In this document: in pieces, positions 1 to 23,822 of the stretch
How positions within the stretch are numbered: the stretch's first letter is position 1
Layout: every line of letters starts with the position of its first letter
From: Aporrectodea caliginosa
Taxonomy: Eukaryota; Annelida; Clitellata; Crassiclitellata; Lumbricidae
Direction of reading: 5' to 3'
NCBI GenBank assembly: GCA_020284085.1
Contig: JACEVL010000671.1
Coordinates: forward strand, 1,456,001 to 1,520,000
Length of the DNA stretch: 64,000 nt
The notes under the pieces: model-generated
What the model saw: the letters and a program-made list of their open reading frames with translations, nothing else
What the model was told of the DNA's origin: nothing
Database searches by the model: none
Made by a program: the position numbers and the translations under genes

Positions 1-700
1 TCGAAACGCAGTGTTAGCAGTTGGCGTCTGGACGGTCTGGTACATGAATTACAGTCTCAAAGTTCAAGACCAGTGTAAGGGTTAGTGCTAATTTTACGGT
101 TATAAACTCATCATCAGTGTCAGTCAGAATCATTGTTAACATTATGCATTTCGTTATAATTATGGTGATTTAGGCATAGCTTTTTTTATGCCTGAAACCG
201 TGAAGTTGAAAACCGGAATTCTTATGGTTGCGTACTCCACGCGGTGTCGTTTAGTCGTTGCCTCGGGCAGACGCACGTCGGACGAAGGAATCTTGCGAAG
301 AAGTTAGGAGCATCGCTAACAAAAGTTCTGTTTTTTCGCTTCGGGATTCATTTTCTGCTTTTAATTTATAAAGTTCACGCCATAACAACATAAACAGTCG
401 ATCGGAACGACGCAGAAAGTTTTATAGCAGAGCGGAGTAGGGTTTCGGGTGACCTTTGTGTGCTAGTTCTGCACCGGACGGACGGACGGGAGGGACCCCC
501 TCCATGCATCCCAGCCCACCGCTGTAAACCGATCGCAGGGCTCTGGCTTCTGCTGGCTCGATAGTTGTAGGCTTTGACATTTTATATTGGCGCTATTTAT
601 AGGACCGACCTTCGGTTGGAGCCGCTGAGTGCTGCTGGGACTTGGCGTGGTCCTATTGAAATTTAGAGATCGCGAGGAAGGGACCTATTGTGTCGGCTGA
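1..700. other. 5' flank of the kinase gene, no gene seen
   Basis: No convincing coding frame, RNA gene or transposon is visible. Position and the strong splice donor just downstream suggest that part of this stretch is promoter and 5' UTR of the PAK4-like gene, but no TATA box or other core element stands out. Confidence 0.4.
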
Positions 701-763
701 ATGAAAGACGCTGATCGGTTGATGAAACTGAGAGCCTTAAACGATATACCGTACTCTCCTAGG
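701..763 (+). other. Probable 5' UTR exon of the PAK4-like gene
   Basis: The segment ends in a near-perfect donor (AGG|GTAAGTG, exon end 763). An ATG at 701 opens 21 codons that run to the donor. If spliced to the acceptor before 7597, this frame ends at a TAA at 7612-7614, after the PAK4 start at 7604, so it would be an overlapping upstream ORF and the exon would not code for the kinase. Where transcription starts is unknown. Use of this exon is inferred from the donor only. Confidence 0.35.
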
Positions 764-775
764 GTAAGTGGACCA

Positions 776-866
776 ACGCTCTGCTACGAACACTGCTACG
801 GGAACTGCTACTAACACTGCTACGGCAACTGCTACTAACACTGCTACGGCAACTGCTACTGACGCT
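776..866. repeat. 24-bp minisatellite just after the donor
   Basis: About 3.5 units of ctgctacggcaactgctac plus a short tail, in the first 100 bases of the putative first intron. Confidence 0.8.
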
Positions 867-1446
867 TTTGTTGTTAATGGCTTCTATTATTCTATAGCGC
901 ATTTAGAATGATAGGGCACCTATCGATGGCCGCTTAGAGGCAGTTAAGAACAATAGCTGTTCTTGGCATCCATGGAATAGATTTGAATGGGATGGAGTAG
1001 CTTTGAATGGGTCCCAATGTAACTTTCTAATTATTATATACGTTGGTGGAACAGCTTTGAAACAAAGGAGAGAGTTTTTGAGGGGACTAATAAGTTTAAT
1101 GAACCAATCTATCCAAAGGATTTATGCTCTTTGATGTGGCTAATAACACTCTATTCTGATTATTGCCTCCATTGCCAGCTCTAAAGGAGGGCTGCCGACC
1201 CGCCCCCTATTGTACTCCTGACCTTTTAACCTTTTGCATGTACGTATGCCAAAGGTTGACCCCCTGCAGGGCCACGGGGTCAACCTTGAGGCTAAATATT
1301 CGTCCGTGGAAATGAATTTGATTGTTGAGATGCTGCCTGGCGTGAGAATCATTTGAGAGACTTGATTGCGTGACACTTTCAGATGACCTATTTACGCCGC
1401 TGTTACTTTGGCACAGAGGCAACATCTTATACGCAATTGTGTTATT

Positions 1447-1549
1447 ATTCAACACACACGCGCGTGCACACACACACAAACCCACACATACACTCACATA
1501 TACACACACACCTACACACACACACGCGCACGCACGCATGCACGCACAC

Positions 1550-1622
<73 letters not shown>

Positions 1623-1660
1623 CACACACACATACGCACACATACACATACTCCATGCAC
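1447..1660. repeat. (CA)n microsatellite
   Basis: Long run of CA with interruptions, followed to about 1800 by (CAGA)n. Long frames of alternating Thr-His or Cys-Val across it are products of the repeat and not genes. Confidence 0.95.
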
Positions 1661-2154
1661 ACACAAATTCTCCACGAAGAAATATTTAGAGAGACGGATG
1701 CAGACAGACAGACAGACAGACTAATAGAGAATCAGTCAGAGAGACAGAGTTAGAAAGACTCAGACAGACAATCAGGCAAACAGACAGATACAGTCTGCCT
1801 GTATCTCTGTCTGCATCGGTCTTCTGGATGTTGACCATGATCATAAGTTGGGTGTGATGTCCATCCTTGATGTCTAATTGCCTATGATAATAAGGATTGG
1901 AATAATAATGATGACAATTTATATGGCGCCGTAACACAGCCATGCCATTACAAGTGCGCCTCACAGCCTATAATAGATTATACGCTGCTACAGAAGATAT
2001 GAATTAATAATAATAACAGACAGACATGAGACTATTTTCCTTAAATTGTTTCTGTCAGTAGGCTACCTTATTATAGACTCCACTGTTAACACTTTAATGT
2101 TGTGCTGCATTGGTTTCCCAGTCACTTTTAGTACACTCGCGTCGTTAAAGTAAG

Positions 2155-2540
2155 CTATAAACATCTCCAGCTTTATGCGTTACGATCTCCACTGGCTCCC
2201 CATTAATCAAGTATAGGATAGCGGCATTAGTCTGTTGCTGCCTGTTGGGCCTCGCTCCTGCCTACCTTATCGAGCTCTGTAGCCCTACCCTCAGTGCTCG
2301 TGGCTCGCTCTCCCTCCGTTCGGCTGAACAAGGTCTCTCTGTTGCCTGCACCTCCACTTGGCAGAGCCGTGCCTTCTCGGTGGTGGGCCACTCGATCTGG
2401 AATGGCCTCCCTTTGGCGCTCCTCCCTTCCTAGAACCCCTTCTCAGACATTCCTCTTTCATTTGAAGACAGTTTTATTTGGCTTCTGAGTAGTCCCCTTG
2501 AAGAGGCGCTATACAAATTATCCAGTGAATGAATGACTAT
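2155..2540 (+). pseudogene. 3' end of an L2/CR1-like LINE (relic)
   Basis: Conceptual translation across frames gives LHWLP-like, GLAPAYL, RSLRSAEQGL-like and AFSVV..WNGLP segments, which are typical of the C-terminus of L2/CR1-group reverse-transcriptase ORFs. At least one frame change separates them. It ends with the tail gaggcgctatacaaatta at about 2503-2520 and a short TGAA repeat, as expected for an L2-like 3' end. The 5' part is absent, so it is a dead fragment. Confidence 0.7.
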
Positions 2541-2739
2541 AGTGTTAATCTAGAGTCCCCTCTGAGCTTAAATCCTGGATCCGCCTCTGTTTATGGTTTA
2601 TTTTCTTGGTTTATTTATCTGTGATGTTTTGTTTATGCAGAACCTCTGTCCTCCACACAGGCAGATATAGGAAGGAGGTTGTGACAACCAGGGTAATTGA
2701 CAACAGGTGAGAGTTTTTTGAACATTTGGCTTAATTAAT

Positions 2740-3020
2740 TACTAGATCAGCTACACACTAGATATTAAATTGACTGACTTGGTTGGATTGGGTTAGATTC
2801 AGCAGATCAATATAATAAGATAGGTTGGATTATATGAAAACAACAGATCAGATTAGATTAAAATGGATTGTATTCGTTTAGAGCAGATTAGATTAAATTA
2901 GATATTACTAGGTTTCAGAGTGACTGACTGGATTAGATTAGATTAAGCAGATCAGTACAACAGATTAGATAGGATTAGATTAGAATACATTGGATTAGAA
3001 TGGAAAGGTTGGATTAATCT
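2740..3020. repeat. Degenerate GATTAGATTA repeat
   Basis: Imperfect tandem copies of gattagatta and related pentamers over about 270 bp. Confidence 0.7.
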
Positions 3021-3454
3021 ATCTCATTGATTAGATTATAGGCTGGATTTGGGACCAGATTTACTTGATGGTGTTGTAATATTCTTCTGTACTCATTCAT
3101 ACCAAGTGGATAGTATGAATTTAACGCTTGAGTAAAAAGCAGGTATCTGCTTTTAACGGTTGAGTAATCCACAAGGTCCTTGGACGTGAGAAACTCAGTC
3201 TGTGTATGGCTGCAGCTGCCTGGCCATTCTGATTCACCATTCTCTTTAGTTTGGGGTTTTCTCACGACCTTGTTGGGGGGGTTTGTTTGGGGATTTTAGG
3301 CAGCATTGGGGTGGGAAAGTGCATCCAGGGCCAGGAATGATGTGGATTATGTGGAGGAATTAGCTGAATCACAGTGTTAGGGATTTCTTTAGCAAATTGG
3401 TTGTCCTAGGAATGCAAAGTGTATATGCGGCTGTTACTGACTGAGGCAGGGGGA

Positions 3455-3660
3455 TGAATGGACATGTAGATGGATGGATAGATGGATGGATGGTTGCATG
3501 GATGGGTGAATGGATGCATGGATGTGTAGATGGATGGATAGATGGATGTAGATAGATGGGTGTATGGCTGGTATGGTGACTGCATGGATGGATGGATAGA
3601 TAGATAGATGAATGGGCAGATGGATGGATGGATGGATGGATGGACGGACGGCGGATGGAT
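3455..3660. repeat. (GGAT)n microsatellite
   Basis: Tetranucleotide GGAT/GATG tract with GATA variants. Antisense frames read as Ile-His-Pro-Ser repeats and are not genes. Confidence 0.9.
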
Positions 3661-3720
3661 TGTTGGGCGAATATAGAGATGAAGAAAGAAGCTGGCTGTG
3701 TGACTGTATCTTGACATTTA

Positions 3721-4780
3721 TATAGCGGCTTAAGTGAATCCTAATTGACTTAGAACCCCATTTGTTTACTTAACCCTTTGGCTCCGTGCCAACTGAACCC
3801 TTGGAGGTGCTTCCTACCAACAGATCATGAGACCAAGTGACAGTCTGGGGGCAGTAACCCATGTCTGACCTCAGTACTCAAAGGAGCCAGCCGAAACCCC
3901 ATCAGGTGGCTTCTCCTTTGAACCTGGGAATAGGACCCTTGGGTGGGTGGGGAACAGCGGGGCAACCTATATTGATAGGGGAGATACGGTTGAAGTGAGC
4001 CCTGACTGATCAAAGGACTTTGGAAAATAAACGTTACAGAATTACTCGGAAGGAGGTCGTCTCAGTTTGGAGCTGACTCACTCACGATCGCTCGCTGACT
4101 GACTGACTCACTCATCACTCACTCACTCACTCGCTCACTCACTCACTCACTCACTCACTGACAAGGGCCTATTCTGCTAACGAGAAGTTGAATGCCTAAG
4201 TTGAGTTTCTCTGAAAGCGGAGCTATAGAAATTTCTCATTACGATTACGATAATCGTATCGGTAAAGAGCCATATAGTAGCTGACTCACTTTGTAAAGTA
4301 GCCGAACATTTATACAGCGCATTTTATAGCACGAAGATTGCGCTATATATCTGTTCTGCTACATGAACCTGGTCCGACTTTGTGTGTATCCATTTCTGCG
4401 CAGCAGCAGACGGTGACCCCTGACCTCAGAGTTCAAGCATTACACACGCTAACCTTTGACCCCATTTTCCCCATCTGGGAAAGGGGAGAATGAGACTAGG
4501 CGGCCTTGTAGACTGCAGCAGGGGCCTTGAGTTCTTCAGCCGAGAGCGGCAGCGCAGGTGGACTCCGTTTGGCATCAAGGTGTAGGTGATTAGAGGTACA
4601 GAGGCTGGTGCCAAAGATAGAAGGAACGTGACCTTACGTCGGACCTAGTCTGTCGTCAGTATGCGCTCTCTTTTGCACTGACTTTTCTTTCTATTACTGA
4701 TACATGACTAATGATTATGAATAGAATTTTATTACAAATCACAGCTCAAGACCTATAGTCCTATACAATGCATGCATTAT
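3721..4780. other. Intronic stretch with L2-like tail fragments
   Basis: No gene seen. Two short L2-like tail fragments read on the - strand (3718-3727 and about 4310) and a (CTCA)n tract at about 4075-4160. Confidence 0.5.
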
Positions 4781-4783
4781 ATC

Positions 4784-4787
4784 ATCG

Positions 4788-4852
<65 letters not shown>

Positions 4853-4880
4853 TCCACCACCACCACCATCATCATCATCA
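4784..4880. repeat. (ATC)n microsatellite
   Basis: About 25 ATC units followed by CAC and ATC variants. Poly-Ile, poly-Met and poly-Asp frames here are repeat products. Confidence 0.95.
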
Positions 4881-5084
4881 ATATGTTCCTGGCGCCAGCC
4901 ACTTGTCGGGGATGGGTACGAATAAATGACGTGCATTGTCCTCGGTCATTTGTGAAGTCCAGTGCTCGTCTCTGGGTTAGTCCAAGTGTCCTCATAATTG
5001 TCTATTATCCAGTGCAGTCTTGTTTGGTCAGCTGCAATTTTCTGCACATGTCCAAACTACCGGAGTCTATGATGAACGACGTTG

Positions 5085-5185
5085 TGTAAGTAAGTAAGTA
5101 AGCAAGTTTAAGTAAGTAAGTAAGTATAATTAGTGTAAGTAAGTTAGTAAGTTAATTAGTTAGTAAGTAAGTAAGTAAGTAAAGG
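5085..5185. repeat. (AAGT)n microsatellite
   Basis: Tandem aagtaagt units with a few interruptions. Confidence 0.9.
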
Positions 5186-5289
5186 GTGTTGTTTGAAAAT
5201 CTAAGGGCAGTCATTTGTCATAACTTCTGATCTCCTATAGTTTGGAAATTTCTGCAATTTTCAGCAGCAAACTCGTTTCTGTTGTGAGG

Positions 5290-5760
5290 TGGTTGGTTAG
5301 TTGCTGTTTAAAGACACTGTGTCACAACAAAGATGATTATCGTCGCCCTCGTCTTCCTCCAGGCTTAGGACTGGCACTACCAGTGTTCGGGTATACATGC
5401 GAAGTTTCTATATGTACTGAGAATCTTTTTCCATACAATATTATATATATATACTATGCGTAATGGGCAAGTCCTTATATCATATATATCGCGCAGTAGT
5501 ACGGTATATCTGAATGGGAAATCTATATACTGTATACGATATATATATACTATATAATTATATACATTATATTTACATATATATATATATACTATATACT
5601 TGTACCTACAAACACAAACTTACATACATAGATACATGTATCTTTAGGTTAGTTCTTAGTTGCTGTTTAACTACGCTGTATCATAACAAAGATGATTAGC
5701 GTCGCCCTCCTCCTTTCTCCAGGCTTAGGACTGGCACTACCAGATTACAAACAGTGGCAG
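5290..5760 (+). repeat. Two direct copies of a dispersed SINE-like repeat
   Basis: Copies at about 5290-5385 and 5650-5752 share ttgctgtttaa, a cactgtgtcacaacaaagat-type block and caggcttaggactggcacta. The same block recurs at about 13955-14075 (-), 19400-19500 (-), 50935-51005 (+), 55830-55885 (-) and 59775-59880 (+). An AT microsatellite lies between the two copies. Confidence 0.7.
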
Positions 5761-5879
5761 AGTTCCACGTATCTTTAGGATTGGCATTAGGTCTTAACAA
5801 TCATTGGTAAACCGCTGTGCCAAGCAGCCACGTGCGTCAGCCAAAATGTGTTAGCCATCGAGCCAGCCAGCACGCCGTC

Positions 5880-6330
5880 TCTCTCCTCCTCCCTCCCTCC
5901 GTCTCTCCCTTCCTCCCTCCCTCCCTTCCTTATCTGGCGGCCTTTGGACTGGCAGCCTGCCGCCCGTTCACCAGATGCTGCGGATGATGAGATCTGTTTT
6001 GCCTTTCCTCGGCTCTGGCACCACTGGTACTGAGCCCTCCTCCCCTCGGTCTTTCACCCGTTGGGTTGATAACCCTTCTTTACCAGAGGCACCTCGCCCC
6101 TCTTGACGCCCAACGGGTCACGACTGAGTTTAACGGGGTTTTATACTATTCCCCCGTCGGCCGATGTGTTACACACTCAGCAACGACTTCTGGAAAGTAG
6201 TAATTGATTGGAAACTCGACAGGAAAACATAAACCATAAGGAAAAGCGCGATATTAAACTATGGTAACGAAAAAGAGCATTCTTTAAGTTAAATGAGAGG
6301 CATCCTATGGGTAGGAGATGCGAGCGACTT
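5880..6330. other. Intronic stretch, no gene
   Basis: CT-rich tract at 5880-5935. A short hairpin has 10-bp arms acccgttggg (6056-6065) and cccaacgggt (6109-6118). Nothing else recognised. Confidence 0.5.
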
Positions 6331-6545
6331 CATTTTACTGTGCCTCAGCATATGAGGGAGGGTGGCCAACCCTCTCCCTGCCGACTGATCTTCCCACTGA
6401 CATTGTACAAAATTTCTGTCCTTTGGGGGTTTGAACCCATGCCTCTTTATTGACAGAATTTGAGTACACTGTCAGTGGAAAGATTAGGCGGCAAAGGAGA
6501 AGTCTGTCCACCCACCGTCATCTGCCGAGGCTAGGAAAATGAAGT
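6327..6545. repeat. 219-bp foldback (inverted) repeat
   Basis: The left arm starts acttcattttactgtgcctc and the reverse complement of the right arm starts acttcattttcctagcctcg. The arms stay alignable, at roughly three quarters identity, for about 85 bases down to a loop near 6420-6450. Single-arm relatives (gcatatgag, gatcttcccac) occur at about 14155-14215, 19575-19645 and 50850-50930, so this is a head-to-head pair of a dispersed repeat. Confidence 0.7.
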
Positions 6546-6861
6546 TGGTAAGTTTCACATCATACCCATGGCCGCCTCTCAGGGTTGGCTTCAGAGACTA
6601 CGGCCATCTTGTGATAAAAACACCGAACAGGAGGTTCCCGATCAGTGGCTGTCAGGTAGAAGTCCGGAGAGGTGTGGAAGCGAGATGGTGGTGTTTGGGC
6701 GGTTTGGGCTGCTGGTGACATTAGTGGGATTCTTGATCTCGGTGGGTGCTGGCTGGTGAATTGATTTGAACTGTCAGCCCTTCGTTGCCATGGATACGGG
6801 GCGGGGAGAATGAGACTGAGCGGGAGAACGGCTGCTGAAGATATCTACTGGTTCTCTTTCT

Positions 6862-6905
6862 ATGATGATGATGATGATGATGATGATGAAGAAGGTGATG
6901 ATGAC
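6862..6905. repeat. (ATG)n microsatellite
   Basis: Short run of ATG units. Confidence 0.9.
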
Positions 6906-7114
6906 GATGTTTCGGTTGACTTCTATGGCGCCATGAGCGGAATTGTCTGTCGCTGAAACTATTCTACGATGACAGTCGCTGTATAGCTGGAGGTTCAAGG
7001 TTTGATTATGGCGTCTTTTAAGGAAGTGGCAAAAAGTACGTTTGCATGTACACATGGTTTTAATGGCTCCACTTTGGAATCTGTATTATTAAAGTCTGAT
7101 GAAATGGAGTATTA

Positions 7115-7560
7115 TTATTGACGGATGGATGGATGGATAGATGGAGGAGCAGATGGACGGATAAACGGACAAATACATGGATGGATGGATACAGGGACGG
7201 AAGGATAAGTGGATAGATGAATGGACGGACAATACATGGATGGATGAGATGAATGGATAGAGGGCGAATGGACTGACAGAATCGCAGATGGATGGATACA
7301 GAGATGGATGGATGGATGGATGGATGGATGGATGGATGGATGGATGGATGGATGGATGGACGAATGGATGGAAGAAGACAAATGAACAAATAAATGGATG
7401 AATGGATGGAAGGAGGGAGGGATGGATGGCGTAGATGGAAGGAAGGGACGGACAGACAGACAGACAGACAGATAAATAAACACAATGATGAATCAACAGG
7501 TGGATTACAGATGGATGGAAGGATGGGTAGACAGATGGATGAAACGATCGATGGACTAAT
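7115..7560. repeat. (GGAT)n microsatellite, 5' of the CRIB exon
   Basis: About 440 bp of GGAT/GGAC units with a (CAGA)n tract at 7450-7472, ending roughly 40 bp before the splice acceptor of the first coding exon. The long antisense frame rich in Ser-Ile-His-Pro is a repeat product. Confidence 0.9.
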
Positions 7561-7603
7561 AATCCTTTGATCTATTCGATCGATTGATTTTTCCAGCTGA
7601 ACG

Positions 7604-18965
<11,362 letters not shown>

Positions 18966-20300
18966 AATAGCAGCACACACAAAGAATGAGTCGGAAGATA
19001 TGTGTTAGAAGATTTGGAGATTCATCTGTCAGTGGAAGATGGTGCGAGGGGAAATCCCGAGTCAAAATTCCCGGCGAATGAAACTGAAACCGCTGTTTCT
19101 CCAGATTTTTTTCAATTTCGTCAGTTGTTTTATTTGTAGACGAGAAATTATTATTGTTTAGCAACTTGCATAGTGCCTGCATCCAATGCGCAAGGCATCA
19201 ACCGATGGCGCTCCAAAACCAAGGCGTAATGAGGTCTACATCCAGAAGATCAGTCCACCAAGAGAGAGATGTAGAGAGATCGAGAGGATATGCTGTAATT
19301 GTAAAGTACACTCGTAATGCCTCATTTTCCTATCTTGGAAGTTGTGTTATATCTGTATTACAAAAGGGTTCTGTTAGGAGGAGTGGTGGAGTAACAATAC
19401 TCCAAGTGACACCGGTGGTGCCAGTCCGAAACCGGGATAAAGGAGGAGGGCGACGCTAGTCATCTTTGATTTGACAGTTGACACAGGGTTGTTAACGAGC
19501 AACCATATAACCACTTGAGGTCGCGTCAAAGTGCAGCCATAGGTATAAAGCATTAGCAGCATATAATTTATTTCGTAGCCTTGGCATACTTACAATGTTG
19601 GGTGGCCAGTCATCTCCCTTGCCATCTGATCTTCCCACAGACAGTGTGTGGTGGTCAATGCACTTGTAAAAGATCCAATTTCGCCAAACAGAAAGCGCTT
19701 CCCGCTACCCTCTCAGAGGTCGACTCAGCCTTTCATTCGCCAGATGGCATTGGTAAAAACTGGAAGGAGAGTAGGACGTGATGGGCGCCTTGCATGGCTG
19801 CCAAACAGTTAAATTCGACTCCTGTAATAACTTGTGATCATCCGTTCATACTACGAATTGTAATCATACTGCCGTGTGTCAGTTTGAAATGATAAACGAA
19901 GATTATAATCTCAGTGCTGGCTGGGTTTTGCCTCCTGAGCCTTCTGAGGACTTGTAATTGAAAATTTATATAGCACCCCTTAAGTGAAAACGAATCAAGA
20001 GTCAGTCACTTGTGTGTGTTGTGTATTCCTTGCATTAAGTCAGTATAATTATCCAGATTACTGTGCATTAAAAGATTCCACTTGGGAAATGTAATGACTG
20101 GTGTTGCCATCTGTAAAGTTGAACGACCAAAGACAACTGTAAAGGAGTAAACTTTCGTAAAGTAATATCCGTAGCTGAGAATTTTATGATTTTTTCTGTT
20201 AGGCTCGTGTAAAATGCTTCTGCGTCGTATTTTGAGTTTGTTTTAGCGCTGTTGATTTCGTTGCTTTTGCAGTTTTTCTTGAATTGTTTTGAGGGTTTGC
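18966..20300 (+). other. PAK4 3' UTR and downstream DNA
   Basis: Transcript sequence presumably continues past the stop at 18963-18965, but no convincing polyadenylation signal can be placed. The stretch holds dispersed repeat copies at about 19400-19500 (-), 19575-19645 and 19755-19900, and an L2-like tail (-) near 19965-19980. Confidence 0.5.
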
Positions 20301-23300
20301 TTTTTAAGGAGTTCTACTTAGGACATCTGTACTGAGCCAGAATGCCCACACCTGGAGCTCGTACATAACCCATATTCCCATATGGGACGCATACAGAGTC
20401 CATGGAAATGTTGACAGGGAGCTTATTGGGGCTCTATATGGTTGACGGGTTTTGTCCTGACCTACTTGGATGGAAACTTCCGGCTGTTGAAGACATTGTA
20501 GATGCATTGTTTCAGGTTTGTTGCTGTGTTGAGGTCTGTCCTTTGAGTTCTGTCTGTTGTAGGGTGTTATGGGTTGTCCTCCCCCCATCTACCGATATTT
20601 CGTCATTAATAGAACTACCCAGTGTCCAAACGCTGAAGGAGGATCATGAAAGTGCCAACAAGAGGACCGAGAGACAGAGAGAGAGAGAGAGAGACTGACA
20701 GGGAAAGAGAATGAGACAGACAGAAAAACAAGAGAGAGACATAGAAAGCAGGGAGAGAGACAGACAGACATAGGCAAACAAGACAGACAGAGATCTCGAG
20801 AAGGCACAGAGACAGGGACAAACAGAGAGAGACATACAGAGATGAGAGGGAGTCCATATTACCCCTCCCCCGGTTGCTGTCGTCATGTTTGTGCTTCAGA
20901 TTGTTTGGGTAGATTCTCGTATCTCGTGATTTCAAGCCAGATGCGCTAGGAAGCTTTTAACAGGTGCTATGAAAATTGTTTGCAACATCGCATACTTACG
21001 TACATACATACACTGTAGTTGTTTACCGTGTGATTTCGAGCCACGTGTGTTCAAAATGTGTCGGGCTAAAAAGTGTGTCAAATCATGTGTTCTATCTGTA
21101 ACATATCACAGAATAACTATGAAATTTTCATTGCTAAGAAATTATTTGTTGTCTTTTACTCATACTTTTTGTCTTAATCAAGATGGCAGTATGTTTTTGT
21201 TTTTATTAGGATGGCAGTATGTTTTTTGTTTTAGTAGGTCAGTATGTTTTTGTCTTAGTAGGATGGCAGTATGTTTGTTTCACTTAAGTTGATAATACTT
21301 ACAACGTTTTATCTTACAAAGATATCAGTATGTTTTTTTAATACTTTTGCTTAGATCTACGAACTTGTTAATTTCACTTATGCTATTGATGAGCGCTTTT
21401 GAGCGATACTCAAATGCTGCTATAGAAAATTTCAGTTGTTTGTATACTTACATGCATACTTGTCTGGTCTTTGTACTTATAGTAGTAGTATGCCAGCTAT
21501 AGTATGCCAGTATGGAATGTTCTGCCTTGATGAGTACTTTACTGGAAGTACATCTGGACTTTTTTGCTAGAATGACTGGTTTGCGAGGAGTGGTATGATA
21601 TGTAGTAATTGTAGTATGACCGTGTGTGGGTCAATATTGAACTGATCTGAAATTGTATGACCTAACCCAGTTTGTTAATCATGGTGCCTTATCAAGGGGC
21701 ATTTGCATTTACCCAACTGGTTCGTCTTATGTAATCGTAATCATAATCGTAAAATTTTTAAAATAATCGTAATGGTAAGCTCCAAATTTCTAAAGTGCCA
21801 CTCTAAAGCCAAGAACAGGGCACCAGCTTATTCACGAGCACTACGTCATGTTAGAGGGGTTGTCCAGTCAGGAAATGCAGGACATATAAAGCTCATATGA
21901 CAATTATAGTCCCATATGGGCTTCACATGTAGGCATGGTATGAGCGTACTATGGCCATGTTGTACATCGTATGCCTGACACTTGTAGTCCATGTATGGTA
22001 ATATTCCCATATGGGCTTCATATGTCCCACATTTGATGTTGCTATTGGGTTTCCCACTGTTGATCTGTATATGGACGGTTATATAGCGCCTATTTTTCGG
22101 AATTCTGGGATGATGGTAGGTTGGTGTCATTCGTGAGCATTGGACAAGTTTTGCTTTGGTTTCAATTTTTTTTGTGTTTCCATTTTTCGTGAGTTTTGTT
22201 TTTGTTTGCAGTTTCGCCGCAGTCGGTGTCAAGCTTTGGCATTTCTCTTTGTCTTGTGCAAATTAATGTGCAATAAAAAGAAACTTTGAGTTGGAATTAA
22301 TTCTCATACGGTAGGCCTATCTGGTGGATGAGAAGCTTACCAGCCTGGTTTTCGACAAACGTAGGCCTATTGCATCTCCGGTTTGTCAACGACTCAAGTT
22401 ACTCAACCATTCTCAGCATAATTGAAGACTGTCGTTATAACTGTTACTGTTTGAGATAGGCCTACTGTCTTCCCTTGCAGGTGTGGTTATTGTTGTCCAA
22501 TACAATCGTTTGAATTGTACCACCCGATTCGTAACTATAGGCTTACCTGCATCGCTACCGTCTTATTATAAAAGAGCCAGATGTGCTGAATCAGTACATC
22601 TGCGCAAGCTATTCGATCACAATTATTCAGCCTAAGCCAATCATTTCCGCAACTTCCGCCCGTCTCGATAGCTTCTGTGTGAGGCTCATTTCGATGAATG
22701 TTATCGACGCTAGAGTGGGATAAATAGGAGTAGCCTATCCAGCGTTTAACGACGTCTGGAGCCTGCCAAGGGATCTAACCGTAGCGACCTATTCAAGGGG
22801 AAACATTTGCACCGAGGATTGGATATGGTTCCAACGTTTTTACATCTTGCATGGCTTATGTCGAAATGGACAGCTCCTTCGGTGCGGTTTTCATCGTTTG
22901 ATTCGTTCATCGTTACATGAAGAAAGCGGATTTGATTAACCTACAGTTAAGATACAGGCTACATGTAGCATCAGACGTTAAGTTAAAAGAGGTGTCGAAT
23001 TGCGAAGTTGTATAAGACGATAGCCGCAGCTAGTTTAACGACATCTTGTGGCTGCCAGGATCGTTGACATTTCCTATTTGCCTTACCTTCCTTTCATATA
23101 TCCTACACCATGATTTGCAGTATAGGCCTACTAAGTAAAAGTAAGTAGGCCTACTGTCGCCTACATGCTTTATTGAACCGCCTGCAAACGCACTTCGGGT
23201 ACATCGGATAAGAACAATCTAATAGTGTTAAATAACAAAATCACTTAAATCACGAAATTACAAGAAATCATAATTTATATAAAAAAAAAATACTAAAATT

Positions 23301-23780
23301 AATCAAGAGTTCTTTAAGCTAATAGACCGATTATAGGCTACCTTAGGCTACCTAAAACGTGCGTTAGAAAAAGAAAATTCCTTTAAGTTAACCTGAAAAA
23401 CTGCATCGTATGAACTATGAAGTTCAGCCTACATGTAGGTTCTACCGTTCTACATAGTAGTAGTAGGAGTAGGACTATCATTCTTAGAATTGTCGTGAAG
23501 TCCACTCGTAGGGCCTAATCGTAAACTACAAATTTATAAAGCGCTTCTCTTAATTTAAGCACAGAACACGAGACAGACAGACAGACAGACAGAGACAGAC
23601 AGACAGAGTTCTTGTTAGTAGGCCCATTATACATTTATTAAGCGCCACCAGCCTATCTAATGATATCGGTAAGCAATTGTGAGTGAAGGACTTTTTAAAA
23701 TTTCCTACATAGGCTACTAGGACAACCGAGAGTTTTAACCAACCGGCTACCGTGTTTCGCATAGACAGGGAGCGATCCAC
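20300..23780. other. Intergenic region between PAK4 and the glycosyltransferase
   Basis: No supported gene. Contains GA-rich tract 20670-20840, about four roughly 27-bp units with ggcagtatgttttt at 21180-21290, tttatatagcg-type L2-like tails at about 22075 and 23535, the palindromic word cccatatggg at 21911 and 22009, an AATAAA at 22272-22277 (role unknown), and several 'taggcctac' words at 22300-23500. A (CAGA)n tract lies at 23570-23610. Confidence 0.5.
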
Positions 23781-23822
23781 AGCCAGTTGAGAGCCAATGT
23801 CTGCATATTGCTAGAATATTCA

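Noticed and set aside
1370..1753. Frames of alternating Thr-His, Cys-Val and similar
   Set aside because: They are direct translations of the CA microsatellite in all frames, with no other coding signal.
7089..7500. Long - strand frame rich in Ser-Ile-His-Pro
   Set aside because: Product of the GGAT repeat; all three - strand frames are open.
20589..20935. - strand frames rich in Ser-Leu
   Set aside because: Translations of a GA-rich tract.
23787..23822. Twelve extra N-terminal codons of the GT31 protein
   Set aside because: No ATG upstream of 23823 in this frame; the frame begins at TTG.
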